From Pedobacter sp. KBW06 (GTDB lineage: Bacteria > Bacteroidota > Bacteroidia > Sphingobacteriales > Sphingobacteriaceae), in contig NZ_QAJL01000001.1 of NCBI RefSeq assembly GCF_003852525.1, positions 62,001-126,000 of the forward strand: 64,000 bases of DNA, read 5' to 3'. The notes below the pieces were generated by a model. That model was given only the letters and a program-made list of their open reading frames with translations. It was not told the origin of the DNA and ran no database searches. Numbering within the stretch: position 1 is the first letter of the stretch; each line of letters opens with the position of its first letter. Of the stretch, positions 1 through 8,108 are shown piece by piece. The translations under genes and the position numbers were made by a program.

Positions 1-524
1 TGGCCATTGTAATAAAAATCCTGTTTAAAATGGGCTTCTTTGACATATCCACTTTTGAGCAGCGCACGTGCAGAAGCCTGATTTTCAGGATCGATCACGG
101 CACAGATGGAATGCAAACCAACGGCATTGAACCCAAAATCAGTCACCAAAGACAGCGCTTCGACGATAATTCCCTGTCCCCAGAATTCCGGATCCAGCAA
201 ATAACCCACCTCTGCCCTGAAATTAGCCGCATCAATTTTCCAATACCCGATATGACCAACATAGCGTTCCGGGTTTTCTTTTAAAGTGATGACCCAGCCC
301 AGGCTCTCATGTTTCAGAAAATTCTCATTGATTTCATTGATCAGGGCCTCAATATCCGCTATAGATTTCGGTTTTGGCCGTGGGATGTATTTCATTACGG
401 CATCATTGCTTCTTATTTTAAACAAGGCCGCTGCATCGCCCAGCGTTTGTTCGCGCAATAAAAGTCTTTCTGATTCCAGAACCGGGAGCTTGTCGAAGTG
501 AAATTTTAGGATATCCTGCTGCAT
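1..524 (-). CDS. GNAT-family (RimJ/RimL-type) N-acetyltransferase, 3' end outside the window
   Basis: The minus strand is open from an ATG at 524 to the window edge (about 174 residues, no stop reached). The translation starts MQQDILKFHFDKLPV, followed by a typical RimJ/RimL pattern: SERLLLRE near the start, then a GHIGYW strand, a Y-L-L-D-P-E-F-W-G-Q-G acetyl-CoA-binding loop, and an ENQASARALLKSGY segment. This family transfers acetyl groups from acetyl-CoA to amines or protein N-termini; the substrate cannot be read here. It is divergent from metN, sharing a 141-bp spacer that holds two inverted repeats. The missing C-terminus is due only to the window boundary. Confidence 0.85.
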   Translation of the reverse strand, partial: MQQDILKFHFDKLPVLESERLLLREQTLGDAAALFKIRSNDAVMKYIPRPKPKSIADIEALINEINENFLKHESLGWVITLKENPERYVGHIGYWKIDAANFRAEVGYLLDPEFWGQGIIVEALSLVTDFGFNAVGLHSICAVIDPENQASARALLKSGYVKEAHFKQDFYYNG

Positions 525-588
525 TTTTTTTATTCAATTAGGGTCCCCAATATAGAAGTTTTCTTTCATTTCATTATCCAGGGATTTT

Positions 589-611
589 ATTCTATACTTG
601 TGCGATAGAAT
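589..611. promoter_or_regulatory. Inverted repeat between GNAT gene and metN
   Basis: ATTCTAT (589-595) and ATAGAAT (605-611) form a perfect 7-bp inverted repeat with a 9-bp spacer. It lies 3 bp upstream of a second, longer palindrome. No U-run follows either arm, so a protein-binding site is more likely than a terminator. The binding protein is unknown. Confidence 0.4.
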
Positions 612-613
612 TA

Positions 614-646
614 ATAGCGTTTCAATGCCCTGAAACGCTATCTTTG
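614..646 (+). promoter_or_regulatory. metNIQ promoter overlapped by an 11-bp palindrome (candidate operator)
   Basis: ATAGCGTTTCA (614-624) pairs perfectly with TGAAACGCTAT (631-641) across 6 bp. The right arm runs into TATCTTTG (639-646), a perfect match to the Bacteroidota -7 element TAnnTTTG. Transcription would start about 650-655, leaving a leader of only 10-15 nt before the metN ATG at 666. That is too short for a riboswitch, so the palindrome looks like an operator covering the -33/-7 region. Confidence 0.6.
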
Positions 647-665
647 TAAAAAAAACTTCCGGGCA

Positions 666-1697
666 ATGATTGAATTAAGAAATATAACGAAGAAGTTTTA
701 TCAGAAAACAAAAGCGATCACTGCCCTATCGGATGTATCCCTAACTGTACCTGAAGGCAAGATTTTCGGTGTTATCGGAGCTTCCGGAGCAGGAAAAAGC
801 ACACTGATCCGCTGTGTAAACCTGCTCGAAAAACCAACCTCCGGGGAGGTGATCGTAGACGGACAAAACCTGATAAACCTTTCCTCAAAAGAACTGGCAA
901 AAGCAAGAAGACACATCGGAATGATCTTCCAGCATTTTAACCTGCTCTCTTCCAGAACTGTTTTTGAAAACGTAGCCTTTTCCCTGGAACTGGACCATAC
1001 ACCAAAACAGGAAATCCAGAAAAGGGTTTCAGATTTACTCTCTTTAGTTGGTCTGGACGAAAAACACCACGATTATCCGGTCAACCTTTCAGGCGGCCAG
1101 AAACAACGTGTGGCCATTGCCAGAACCCTGGCCAGCAATCCTAAAGTGCTGCTTTGTGACGAAGCCACAAGTGCATTGGATCCTGCTACGACAAAATCGA
1201 TCCTTGCCTTATTAAAAGACATCAATAAAAGACTAAACATCACCATTTTACTGATTACCCATGAAATGGATGTAGTAAAAGACATTTGTGATGAGGTTGC
1301 CGTCATTAGTGAAGGTCAGCTGATTGAACAGGGTGCAGTGAGCGAAATATTTTCACATCCCAAAACGGCCCTGGCAAAGGAGTTTATCGCTTCCTCTTTA
1401 AACCTGGAAATCCCGGTTGATTATAAAGAACGCCTCGTTGCCGCACCTGCAGTAGATAAACGCCCGCTCCTGAAGCTGGAATTTACAGGTCAGTCTGTAG
1501 ATGACCCTGTATTGTCGGAAGTAGCTAGGCTCTTTCAGATCGACAGCAATGTGATCAGTGCAAGAATGGACTACGCCGGTGGTGTTAAATTTGGGGTCAT
1601 GCTCATTGAAGTGTTTGGAACACAGGAAAACAGTCTTCGGGCTATTGAATTTTATAAAAACAAAAATATTAAAGTAGAAGTCTTAGGTTATGTCTGA
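666..1697 (+). CDS. metN: Methionine ABC transporter ATP-binding protein MetN
   Basis: This 343-residue protein is the cytoplasmic ATPase that powers D/L-methionine import. It shows the Walker A motif GASGAGKST (residues 38-46), the signature LSGGQKQR (141-148) and Walker B VLLCDE (161-166). About 75 further residues from roughly 265 match the C-terminal NIL domain, which in MetN binds methionine and inhibits transport. The length is the family norm. The stop codon overlaps metI by 8 bp, and metQ follows, so this is a complete metNIQ operon. A palindrome over the promoter probably provides methionine-linked control. Confidence 0.96.
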   Translation: MIELRNITKKFYQKTKAITALSDVSLTVPEGKIFGVIGASGAGKSTLIRCVNLLEKPTSGEVIVDGQNLINLSSKELAKARRHIGMIFQHFNLLSSRTVFENVAFSLELDHTPKQEIQKRVSDLLSLVGLDEKHHDYPVNLSGGQKQRVAIARTLASNPKVLLCDEATSALDPATTKSILALLKDINKRLNITILLITHEMDVVKDICDEVAVISEGQLIEQGAVSEIFSHPKTALAKEFIASSLNLEIPVDYKERLVAAPAVDKRPLLKLEFTGQSVDDPVLSEVARLFQIDSNVISARMDYAGGVKFGVMLIEVFGTQENSLRAIEFYKNKNIKVEVLGYV

Positions 1698-2343
1698 TTC
1701 AATGATTTTACTCCTTGCCAAAGGAGCCTGGGAAACCATCGTCATGACCTTTGTTTCCGGTTTTTTCGGTTTCTTAATAGGATTGCCAACCGGGGTATTG
1801 CTTTACCTGACCAGAAAAGGCCAGGTTTTGGAGCACCGAACATTAAACAACACCATTTCGGTGATCGTGAACATCTTTCGTTCCATCCCCTTTATCATCC
1901 TGATCGTCTGGATGATCCCTTTCACCAGGGCATTGGTGGGCACCTCTATTGGTGTGGAGGCCGCAATCGTACCTTTAAGTATCGGTGCAGCGCCTTTCAT
2001 CGCCCGTTTAATAGAAAACAGCCTGATCGAGGTTCCCGGCGGACTGGTAGAAGCCGCAAGGGCGATGGGCGCAACGCCTTTCCAGATTGTCTATAAGGTA
2101 TTGTTACCGGAAGCGCTGCCTTCCATCATCAACAGCGCATCAGTCACCTTGATCACCCTGGTCGGTTATTCGGCAATGGGCGGTGCAGTAGGTGCCGGCG
2201 GACTGGGCCAGATTGGTTACCAATATGGATATGTAGGCTATGATGTATTTGTGATGAATACCGTCCTGATCCTGTTGATCATGCTGGTTTTTTTAATCCA
2301 GTTTCTCGGAGATTTCATCGCTAAAAAAGTAGACCACAGATAA
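1690..2343 (+). CDS. metI: Methionine ABC transporter permease MetI
   Basis: The product is a 217-residue inner-membrane permease with about five hydrophobic helices. The cytoplasmic EAA loop is visible in the stretch [24 protein letters not shown], the docking site for MetN. The start at 1690 overlaps the end of metN by 8 bp, which points to translational coupling. The stop codon lies inside the first copy of a 24-bp tandem repeat that fills the space to metQ. Confidence 0.96.
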   Translation: MSDSMILLLAKGAWETIVMTFVSGFFGFLIGLPTGVLLYLTRKGQVLEHRTLNNTISVIVNIFRSIPFIILIVWMIPFTRALVGTSIGVEAAIVPLSIGAAPFIARLIENSLIEVPGGLVEAARAMGATPFQIVYKVLLPEALPSIINSASVTLITLVGYSAMGGAVGAGGLGQIGYQYGYVGYDVFVMNTVLILLIMLVFLIQFLGDFIAKKVDHR

Positions 2344-2430
2344 GCATCAGCTCAAATACGCAGACAAGCATCACCTCAAATTCACAGATACGCATCACCT
2401 CAAATTCACAGATACGCATCACCTCAAATA
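2335..2430 (+). repeat. 24-bp tandem repeat, four copies, bridging the metI stop and metQ start
   Basis: Four contiguous 24-bp units occupy 2335-2358, 2359-2382, 2383-2406 and 2407-2430. Copies 3 and 4 are identical except for the last base; copies 1 and 2 carry a few substitutions. The first unit contains the last two codons and TAA stop of metI; in later copies the stop is changed to CAA or TAC. The unit holds GCATCACCTCAAAT. Because 24 is a multiple of 3, the metI frame would stay open through the repeat if the stop were read through. There are no unique spacers, so it is not a CRISPR array. Confidence 0.9.
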
Positions 2431-2431
2431 T

Positions 2432-3262
2432 ATGAATCACATGAATACAAAAATCAAATTCCTCGCCACATTAGCCCTTCTTAGCAGTTCAGCATTGTTA
2501 TTCAGCTGTGGCGGCGGAGCAAAAAAGAATGACCCTAACCACATTAAAGTGGGTGTAGAATCAGGACCGGAATATGACCTTGCCGAGGCCGCAAAAAAAG
2601 TAGCAAAAGAAAAATACGGACTCGAAGTGGAGCTTGTACAGTTCAACGACTATGTAATGCCAAATGAAGCCCTTCATCAGAAAGATATTGATGCAAACGT
2701 TTTTCAAAACAAGCCTTATCTGGATGTTCAGACCAAACAACGCGGCTATAAATTTGCCATCGTCGGAAATACTTTTGTTTATCCGCTTGCAGGATATTCT
2801 AAAAAAATCAAATCGCTGACTGAACTTAAAGACGGAAGCACCATCATCATTCCCAATGATGCCACCAATGGCGGAAGATCATTGCTGCTGCTGCAGAAAT
2901 TCGGCCTTTTAAAACTTAAAGAGGGCGTTGGCCTGTTGCCTACTGTTGCCGACATTACCGACAACCCTAAAAAACTTAAAATCCTGGAACTGGAAGCACC
3001 ACAATTGCCAAGGGCATTGGATGATCAGAATGTAACCATCGCTGTGATCAACAATACCTTTGCCGCTCCTGTCGGGCTGAGTCCTGAAAAAGACGGCCTG
3101 TTCGTAGAAGACAAAGACTCTCCATATGTAAATTCAATTGTTGCCAGAGAAGACAACAAGACCGAAGAAAAAGTATTGAAATTTGTAAAAGCCTATCAAT
3201 CGGCAGAAGTAGAAGCCGCAGCATTGAAAGCCTTTAAAGGCGGAGCAATCAAAGGCTGGTAA
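2432..3262 (+). CDS. metQ: Methionine-binding lipoprotein MetQ
   Basis: This 276-residue protein is the methionine-binding component of the MetNIQ importer (NlpA/MetQ family). The N-terminus has a lipoprotein signal ending in LLFSC, with Cys at about residue 26, then a Gly-rich linker. Family features include IKVGVESGPEYDLAEAA near the mature N-terminus, the Q-F-N-D-Y-V segment, D-A-N-V-F-Q, and IPNDATNGGRSLLLLQ. A second ATG nine bases downstream could also serve as start; both leave the signal intact. The last codons and the stop form the first unit of a short 16-bp repeat. Confidence 0.95.
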   Translation: MNHMNTKIKFLATLALLSSSALLFSCGGGAKKNDPNHIKVGVESGPEYDLAEAAKKVAKEKYGLEVELVQFNDYVMPNEALHQKDIDANVFQNKPYLDVQTKQRGYKFAIVGNTFVYPLAGYSKKIKSLTELKDGSTIIIPNDATNGGRSLLLLQKFGLLKLKEGVGLLPTVADITDNPKKLKILELEAPQLPRALDDQNVTIAVINNTFAAPVGLSPEKDGLFVEDKDSPYVNSIVAREDNKTEEKVLKFVKAYQSAEVEAAALKAFKGGAIKGW

Positions 3263-3282
3263 ACACAAAAGCCGGTAAGCGC
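3251..3282 (+). repeat. 16-bp direct repeat restating the metQ stop codon
   Basis: AAAGGCTGGTAAACAC (3251-3266), which includes the metQ TAA at 3260-3262, is followed directly by AAAAGCCGGTAAGCGC (3267-3282). The second copy keeps TAA at the same place (3276-3278), now in another reading frame. A third, degenerate unit (AAAACACTCC...) may follow. Confidence 0.55.
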
Positions 3283-3296
3283 AAAACACTCCAAAG

Positions 3297-3331
3297 AAAA
3301 AGGCGTTGATCATATGGTCAACGCCTTTTTC
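3297..3331 (+). terminator. Rho-independent terminator of metNIQ
   Basis: AAAAAGGCGTTGA (3297-3309) pairs with TCAACGCCTTTTT (3318-3330) around an 8-nt loop. The T-run lies on the plus strand 35 bp after the metQ stop. Confidence 0.9.
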
Positions 3332-3658
3332 TTTGAAAGAATAATCCTCACTACAGCCCGAAATTTATCGGGTCCCCCTCAATCCCCCCAATCCCCCTCA
3401 AAGCATGGCTGATCCGGCTGCAAAATCACCACGATTACCTCTTTAAAAGCAATTCCAATCCGCAAAAAACAGCTCATTTTCTCCTTGTAACAATGCTGAA
3501 AATAAACCAAATGTTTAACTAAACTAAACATTAAAACATATATATTTAACATTTCAAAGAGACGAGGCCGCAACGTTTAGATTTGAGGTCTATATAAAAG
3601 GCCCTGTACTCCCTGAAAATGAATAAAAATCAAGTATAAACCACAAATAACAACACAA
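3332..3658. other. Intergenic region, with a C-tract cluster near its start
   Basis: The stretch between the metQ terminator and the next gene has no supportable ORF. At about 3371-3401 lie three C-runs of 5-6 bases separated by TCAAT and AAT; the minus strand is correspondingly G-rich. The rest is AT-rich and presumably carries the promoter of the phosphodiesterase gene at 3659. Confidence 0.5.
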
Positions 3659-4546
3659 ATGAAAAAATCAATGATTGCGCTTTGCCTGCTTTGCATCAGC
3701 CTGAGTTTACAGGCACAGGTAAAGAATGTTAAACACATCGTACTGATTGGCTGTGATGGTTTCGGGGCCTATGCCGTTCCTGAGGCTAAAATGCCAAACC
3801 TGAAAAAACTGATGGAAACCGGCGCATCCAGTCTGGAAGCAAGGTCTGTCCTCCCCTCTTCAAGTGCCGTAAACTGGGCTTCCATGCTGATGGGTGCCGG
3901 ACCAACCGAGCATGGTTATACCGAATGGGGAAGTAAAACTCCGGAAATCCCTTCTGCCACCACCACAAAATACGGATTGTTCCCTTCTATTTTCAGCGTG
4001 ATCAGAGACCAGAAGCCAAATGCCAAAACCGCAGTCATTTACAGCTGGCCTGGAATTGGCCCCCTGGTAGAGAAGGATGCCATCAGTATTGTAGTTCCCG
4101 GAAACGATAAAGACGACTTTTGTGCAGATACCGCTGCCACCATCATTAAAAGAGACAAACCATACTTCACTTTCCTGCATCTGGATGAACCAGACCATAC
4201 CGGTCATGAGATTGGCCACCGGACCCCTGCCTATTATGAGCAATTGAAAAAGGTGGATGCCAGGATTGGAAAAATTGTACAGGCCGTAAAAGATGCAGGA
4301 ATAGAAAAAGAAACGATCATCATTGTATCTGCCGATCATGGTGGCACAGGAAAAGGCCATGGAGGCAAATCACTGGATGAGGTGCAGATCCCATGGGTGA
4401 TCAATGGACCTGGTATTAAGAAAAATCACCGGATCAAAGATGTCATCATTACTTATGATACTGCAGCAACCATCGCCTGGATCCTCGGACTAAAAACACC
4501 GCAGAGCTGGCGCGGAAAGGCTGTCGCAGATAGTTTCAGCAAATAA
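3659..4546 (+). CDS. Secreted alkaline phosphatase-like phosphodiesterase / nucleotide pyrophosphatase
   Basis: The 295-residue product begins with a signal peptide (MKKSMIALCLLCISLSLQAQ). It then shows the alkaline phosphatase superfamily metal-site layout: IGCDGF (first Asp), the nucleophile region SSSAVNW, DEPDHTGHEIGH (Asp and two His), and SADHGG (Asp-His). This matches the type I phosphodiesterase/nucleotide pyrophosphatase family, which hydrolyses phosphodiester or pyrophosphate bonds in the periplasm. The substrate is not evident. A hairpin terminator follows directly. The start at 3659 is the only one that retains the full signal peptide. Confidence 0.85.
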   Translation: MKKSMIALCLLCISLSLQAQVKNVKHIVLIGCDGFGAYAVPEAKMPNLKKLMETGASSLEARSVLPSSSAVNWASMLMGAGPTEHGYTEWGSKTPEIPSATTTKYGLFPSIFSVIRDQKPNAKTAVIYSWPGIGPLVEKDAISIVVPGNDKDDFCADTAATIIKRDKPYFTFLHLDEPDHTGHEIGHRTPAYYEQLKKVDARIGKIVQAVKDAGIEKETIIIVSADHGGTGKGHGGKSLDEVQIPWVINGPGIKKNHRIKDVIITYDTAATIAWILGLKTPQSWRGKAVADSFSK

Positions 4547-4554
4547 AATTTTAA

Positions 4555-4579
4555 CAAAAGGAGCAAATTTGCTCCTTTT
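4555..4579. terminator. Bidirectional terminator between converging genes
   Basis: AAAAGGAGCAAA and TTTGCTCCTTTT (about 4555-4579) form a near-perfect palindrome with A- and T-runs at the two ends. It can end both the plus-strand phosphodiesterase gene and the minus-strand doxX-like gene. Confidence 0.85.
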
Positions 4580-4580
4580 G

Positions 4581-4973
4581 TCATTTCCGGATATACCGAT
4601 CCAAAGACCAGCTGTTATCAGGAATAAACTGAATCAGCAGCGCAAAAAAAGCGAGGTGGATCAGCTGTGATGGAATCGCCTCCCAGTTTTCTGCCATTGC
4701 CGTTCCAAAGATCAGGATCAGCATGATCCATCCTCCGGCAAGCAAGGCAGACTTTGTAAATAAGCCAGCCAATAATAACAATCCGACTGTAAATTCAGCA
4801 ATGGGCAAGGCATAACTAAAGGGAAGCACCAATGCTTTAGGCAACATTGATTTTTCGAAGCTCCCCAGCATCCATTGGCTAAAGGCAGCAAGCTTAGGCA
4901 GTCTTACGAGGCCATGCCCAAACATGCTCGCGGCAACGCCCAATCTCAATAATAAAAAAGTGGCAGGATTCAT
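4581..4973 (-). CDS. DoxX-family integral membrane protein
   Basis: The product has about 130 residues and four hydrophobic segments. It begins MNPATFLLLRLGVAASMFGHGLVRL, the usual DoxX start with a membrane-embedded Gly-His-Gly. I chose the ATG at 4973 over the frame's earlier ATG because it gives the normal family length and is preceded by an AGAGAGAAA stretch. DoxX proteins are small membrane proteins linked to redox or quinone stress; the activity here is unknown. It is divergent from an AraC regulator 97 bp away, which may control it; ACAAG-N5-CTTGT at 5023-5037 lies in the shared promoter region. Confidence 0.75.
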   Translation of the reverse strand: MNPATFLLLRLGVAASMFGHGLVRLPKLAAFSQWMLGSFEKSMLPKALVLPFSYALPIAEFTVGLLLLAGLFTKSALLAGGWIMLILIFGTAMAENWEAIPSQLIHLAFFALLIQFIPDNSWSLDRYIRK

Positions 4974-5070
4974 TTTTCTCTCTTTTTGAATAAATTTGAT
5001 ACCACAAAATTGGAGAGAATAAACAAGTAACCCTTGTACAATCATTGGATTGATTTGTAAGTTTACAGGA

Positions 5071-5910
5071 ATGGAAATAAAAAATCTATATCAGCCCTTT
5101 GAACTGGAATACCTGGAATTGACCAGCTATACGGCCAGGGAGCATAAAAATACTTTTTTTGAAATGGTATTTATCCTTGATGGAAAGGGAATCCAAAGCA
5201 TCAACAGCCATAAATTGCCTTATAGTGCCAATAAGTTATTCCTGATCTTTCCTCAGGATACCCACGGCTTTGAAATTCATTCCCCTACCCGTTTCTTTGT
5301 GATCCGTTTTAATGAAAGTTATTTGAAAAGCCTGAGCAAGGAATGGATTCAAAAACTTGAATTCCTGTTTCACAGCCATAACCACCTGCCGGGATGTATT
5401 TTAAACAACATTTCCGATAAGCCCCTAGTCAGGGCAATGGCAGAGGCATTAATCAGGGAACAGGAAGATCCAGGGCCACAAAATGAGGAAGTCATCAAAC
5501 AACTCATCAACACGATCATCACCCTGGCAGCAAGGAACCTGAGCATGGATACCCAGGCTTCCCTCAAGGGGCCGGCGACAAATGATCCGATTCCATTGCT
5601 GACCTACATTCACCAGCACATCTATCTTCCCGAACAGCTGAGGGCTGCAAAGATGGCCGCTCATTTTAACATCTCAGCCAGCTATATCAGCGAATACTTT
5701 AAGAGCAAAACGGGAGAAAGCCTGCAGCAATACATTTCAGAATACCGGCTAAAGCTCATTGAAACCCGCCTCCGTTTCACCGACATGCAGATCAATGACA
5801 TCGTCTTTGAATTCGGATTTACCGATGCCAGTCACCTGAACAGGGCATTCAAAAAGCATAAGGGATTGAACCCTTCCGAGTACAAAAAGAGGAACCATTA
5901 CAAAGTATAG
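5071..5910 (+). CDS. AraC-family transcriptional regulator
   Basis: The product has about 279 residues. The N-terminal half is a cupin-like sensing domain (it includes a FFEMVFILDGKG strand pair). The C-terminal 100 residues carry two helix-turn-helix motifs, including AAHFNISASYISEYFKSKTGESL and the conserved FGFTDASHLNRAFKKHKGLNPSEYK. I place the start at the ATG at 5071 because the seven residues upstream depend on a TTG codon. It is divergent from the doxX-like gene and is likely its regulator. The effector is unknown. Confidence 0.85.
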   Translation: MEIKNLYQPFELEYLELTSYTAREHKNTFFEMVFILDGKGIQSINSHKLPYSANKLFLIFPQDTHGFEIHSPTRFFVIRFNESYLKSLSKEWIQKLEFLFHSHNHLPGCILNNISDKPLVRAMAEALIREQEDPGPQNEEVIKQLINTIITLAARNLSMDTQASLKGPATNDPIPLLTYIHQHIYLPEQLRAAKMAAHFNISASYISEYFKSKTGESLQQYISEYRLKLIETRLRFTDMQINDIVFEFGFTDASHLNRAFKKHKGLNPSEYKKRNHYKV

Positions 5911-5931
5911 CTAAGAAACTGCCCTTCGCCC

Positions 5932-6459
5932 CTACCAGTCCGGCTTGAATACCAATAACTGATCTGGAAGCTTTTTTCTTAAATATTTATGCTCGAATTG
6001 ACCATTATCTACAATTAGCGTATCTCCCTTTACGCTGATTTTTTTCTTGATGATAAATACGCCAGCCTGGGGGGAATGACTCGCAAATGCGATAAAAAAG
6101 CCTTTTTTGCTTAAGGAATATAGGCCCATACTTGCATTTTTAGGATCAAAGGAACTCAGATCCGATAAATTCGTATCGCTAAATGACCCAACCTTGCCAT
6201 CCGCATAAAATTTCAGCCCTGAATTTCGCAAGCGGACATCTCTGAACTTACCATCATTATATTCAATCATATGTTGCCCGTTTATTGCCACTGTCATGTA
6301 AAATGAAGCAGTATCAATCATTCGATAGACAGTTTCGTCTGCATTAGGCTTGAAAGTAAACCTGCTTATGGGCACCCTCACCGAATACTGGCTATTCCGG
6401 GATGCAAAACATCCGGCTAAGCATAAAGCAAGAAAAAGAAAATAACAAGGTCGCATCAT
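5932..6459 (-). CDS. Hypothetical lipoprotein
   Basis: This 175-residue protein has a lipoprotein signal ending in LCLAGC, so it should be lipid-anchored. The mature part is predicted to be mostly beta strand and has no recognised motif. It lies alone between an AraC gene (convergent) and a metallophosphoesterase gene on the same strand. I do not recognise a family. Confidence 0.7.
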   Translation of the reverse strand: MMRPCYFLFLALCLAGCFASRNSQYSVRVPISRFTFKPNADETVYRMIDTASFYMTVAINGQHMIEYNDGKFRDVRLRNSGLKFYADGKVGSFSDTNLSDLSSFDPKNASMGLYSLSKKGFFIAFASHSPQAGVFIIKKKISVKGDTLIVDNGQFEHKYLRKKLPDQLLVFKPDW

Positions 6460-6569
6460 TGTGAGTTTTATCGGATACCGGCCCGAATTTTACTTTCATC
6501 ATCCGGTACCTGCGTGATCTTTAATAAAGATATCAGAGTTTTACCAGAAAATTCAGGCTGCAACAGATT

Positions 6570-7331
6570 TTAAATCTCCGGCGATTGTTCCAGGAAGCCG
6601 GCATAAAAATCAGGCACATCGCTATTCCTGATCCCCTCAATAGTTTCCGAAATTGGGTAAGATACCTTGCGAATCAGGGGAACAACAGCTTCCAGCCCCT
6701 TTCCTTCTACTGCATCTGGTATAGTTAACTGCAGATAACATGCCTTGCGGTCAGTTTCTTTAGACCGGCCTACAGATCCGGCATTGATCAGCAACTTATT
6801 TTTAAACGCTGCATCTCCCGGTAAGTACCGGATAAAAGATAGATGGGTATGCCCTGAGACCATTAACACGACACCCTGATTGTCCATCATTTCTATCAAT
6901 GCTGCTTCCTCATGCTGTTCATAGATGTATTCTTCATTGCTTTCTGCACTTCCATGGACCAGCAAAATGGAAACCTTTCCAAAAGTCAGCCCGATCGTTG
7001 CCGGCAAAGCTGCCAGAAATTCTTTGTTGGCTGTAGTCAGGGTTGCTTTGGTATGGTTAATTGTATTTAACCTCGCCTCCTGTTCCTCTTTACTATGTTT
7101 ACTCAATGCAAATACAGGATGGTCAAAGGCAATGCGTTCATCGTGATTTCCCATAACAGTTGGAATTGCCCTGCTCCGGATCAGTTCAACCACTTCATTG
7201 TTCCATGGTGCACCATCCGTTAAATCGCCCAGGCAGTAAATTGCCTCTGCGGAAAACAAATCAATATCATCCAGAACCGCTTTCAGGGCCGGTAAATTCC
7301 CGTGAATATCACTAGTAACCGCTATTCTCAT
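6570..7331 (-). CDS. Metallophosphoesterase, YfcE/DNA-repair-like phosphatase fold
   Basis: The 253-residue product shows every metal-binding block of the calcineurin-like phosphoesterase family: DIHGN (residues 8-12), GDLTDG, GNHDE, a His in VHGS and SGHTH. Such proteins hydrolyse phosphomono- or phosphodiesters with a two-metal centre. No signal peptide is seen, so it should be cytoplasmic. Its ATG overlaps the TGA of the upstream PAS protein gene (ATGA, 7328-7331), so the two are translationally coupled. The PAS protein may sense a signal for this enzyme. Confidence 0.85.
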   Translation of the reverse strand: MRIAVTSDIHGNLPALKAVLDDIDLFSAEAIYCLGDLTDGAPWNNEVVELIRSRAIPTVMGNHDERIAFDHPVFALSKHSKEEQEARLNTINHTKATLTTANKEFLAALPATIGLTFGKVSILLVHGSAESNEEYIYEQHEEAALIEMMDNQGVVLMVSGHTHLSFIRYLPGDAAFKNKLLINAGSVGRSKETDRKACYLQLTIPDAVEGKGLEAVVPLIRKVSYPISETIEGIRNSDVPDFYAGFLEQSPEI

Positions 7332-7993
7332 TGTTCATTCCTGATCTTATGTACAAATCCCGCAAGTTCCCTCGTATAGTTATCGAGCAGAATCGCGGAA
7401 CGCTTAATTCCGCTTATGGTCATTTTCAGGTCTTCCTCAGCGTCAATATGGTGCTCAAACAGATCAGACAAGCCCAGAATCTGAACCACGGGTTGCCTCA
7501 CTTCATGAGAAATCTTGTAAAGCATCTCTTCCATCGCCCTGATTTGTTCCTCCCTCCCTTTCTCTTCCTTTGCTTTACGCTCAGAAATCAATGTTCTTAA
7601 AGAAAGGTACTGAACAGGTTTTCCTTTCAGGTCCTTGATTGGAACGATCACACTATCCACCCAATAGAAAGAGCCGTCTTTGGCCTTGTTCTTGATTTCA
7701 CCATGCCATACCCTGCCCTCACCAATCGTCTTCCACATATTTTTCAGGAATTCTTTAGGATGGTAACCGGAATTGACAATCCGGTGGTTTTCTCCGATCA
7801 GCTCCTCAGCGCTGAACTTAGACACCTCACAGAATTTCATGTTCACATGAATGATCGTCCCTTTGGTATCTGTAATAGAGGAAATTATACTGGTATCGAC
7901 CGCCTGCTGATAAGCAATTAAAAGCGGTAGTAATTTCTCCTCTGAGCTTCCCCCTGTATCCTCAATTCCCGTCGTAAATATGCCCATAAGCAT
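7328..7993 (-). CDS. PAS protein with a stand-alone HisKA (DHp) domain and no ATPase domain
   Basis: In this 221-residue protein a PAS domain (about residues 31-137, including the PYP-like EEL-I-G-E-N-H and GSFYWVDSVIVP strands) is followed by a coiled coil. Next comes an H-box, ISHEVRQPVVQILGLSDLF, with the phosphoacceptor His at 163. The protein ends about 58 residues later, right after the second DHp helix. The HATPase domain is absent, and the next gene is a metallophosphoesterase, not a split ATPase. It may receive phosphate from another kinase or act as a dimerising sensor. An ATG two codons further in is an alternative start. Confidence 0.75.
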   Translation of the reverse strand: MLMGIFTTGIEDTGGSSEEKLLPLLIAYQQAVDTSIISSITDTKGTIIHVNMKFCEVSKFSAEELIGENHRIVNSGYHPKEFLKNMWKTIGEGRVWHGEIKNKAKDGSFYWVDSVIVPIKDLKGKPVQYLSLRTLISERKAKEEKGREEQIRAMEEMLYKISHEVRQPVVQILGLSDLFEHHIDAEEDLKMTISGIKRSAILLDNYTRELAGFVHKIRNEQ

Positions 7994-8108
7994 GCAAAGC
8001 TACATTTTATGGTCGTTTTAGGCGATAAAAAAATAGATTACTACAAGATTGCTACAGAATTCAGCCTTATCTTTCCTTAAGAATTCAATTTTTGGTTTCT
8101 AAAAGCGT

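Noticed and set aside
614..665. SAM riboswitch upstream of metNIQ
   Set aside because: The -7 element at 639-646 leaves a leader of about 10-15 nt, too short for any known SAM riboswitch.
2335..2430. CRISPR array at the 24-bp repeats
   Set aside because: The units are contiguous with no unique spacers, and no cas gene is near.
3860..4360. 166-residue minus-strand ORF
   Set aside because: It is antisense to the phosphodiesterase gene and rich in Cys, Tyr and Trp without a family match.
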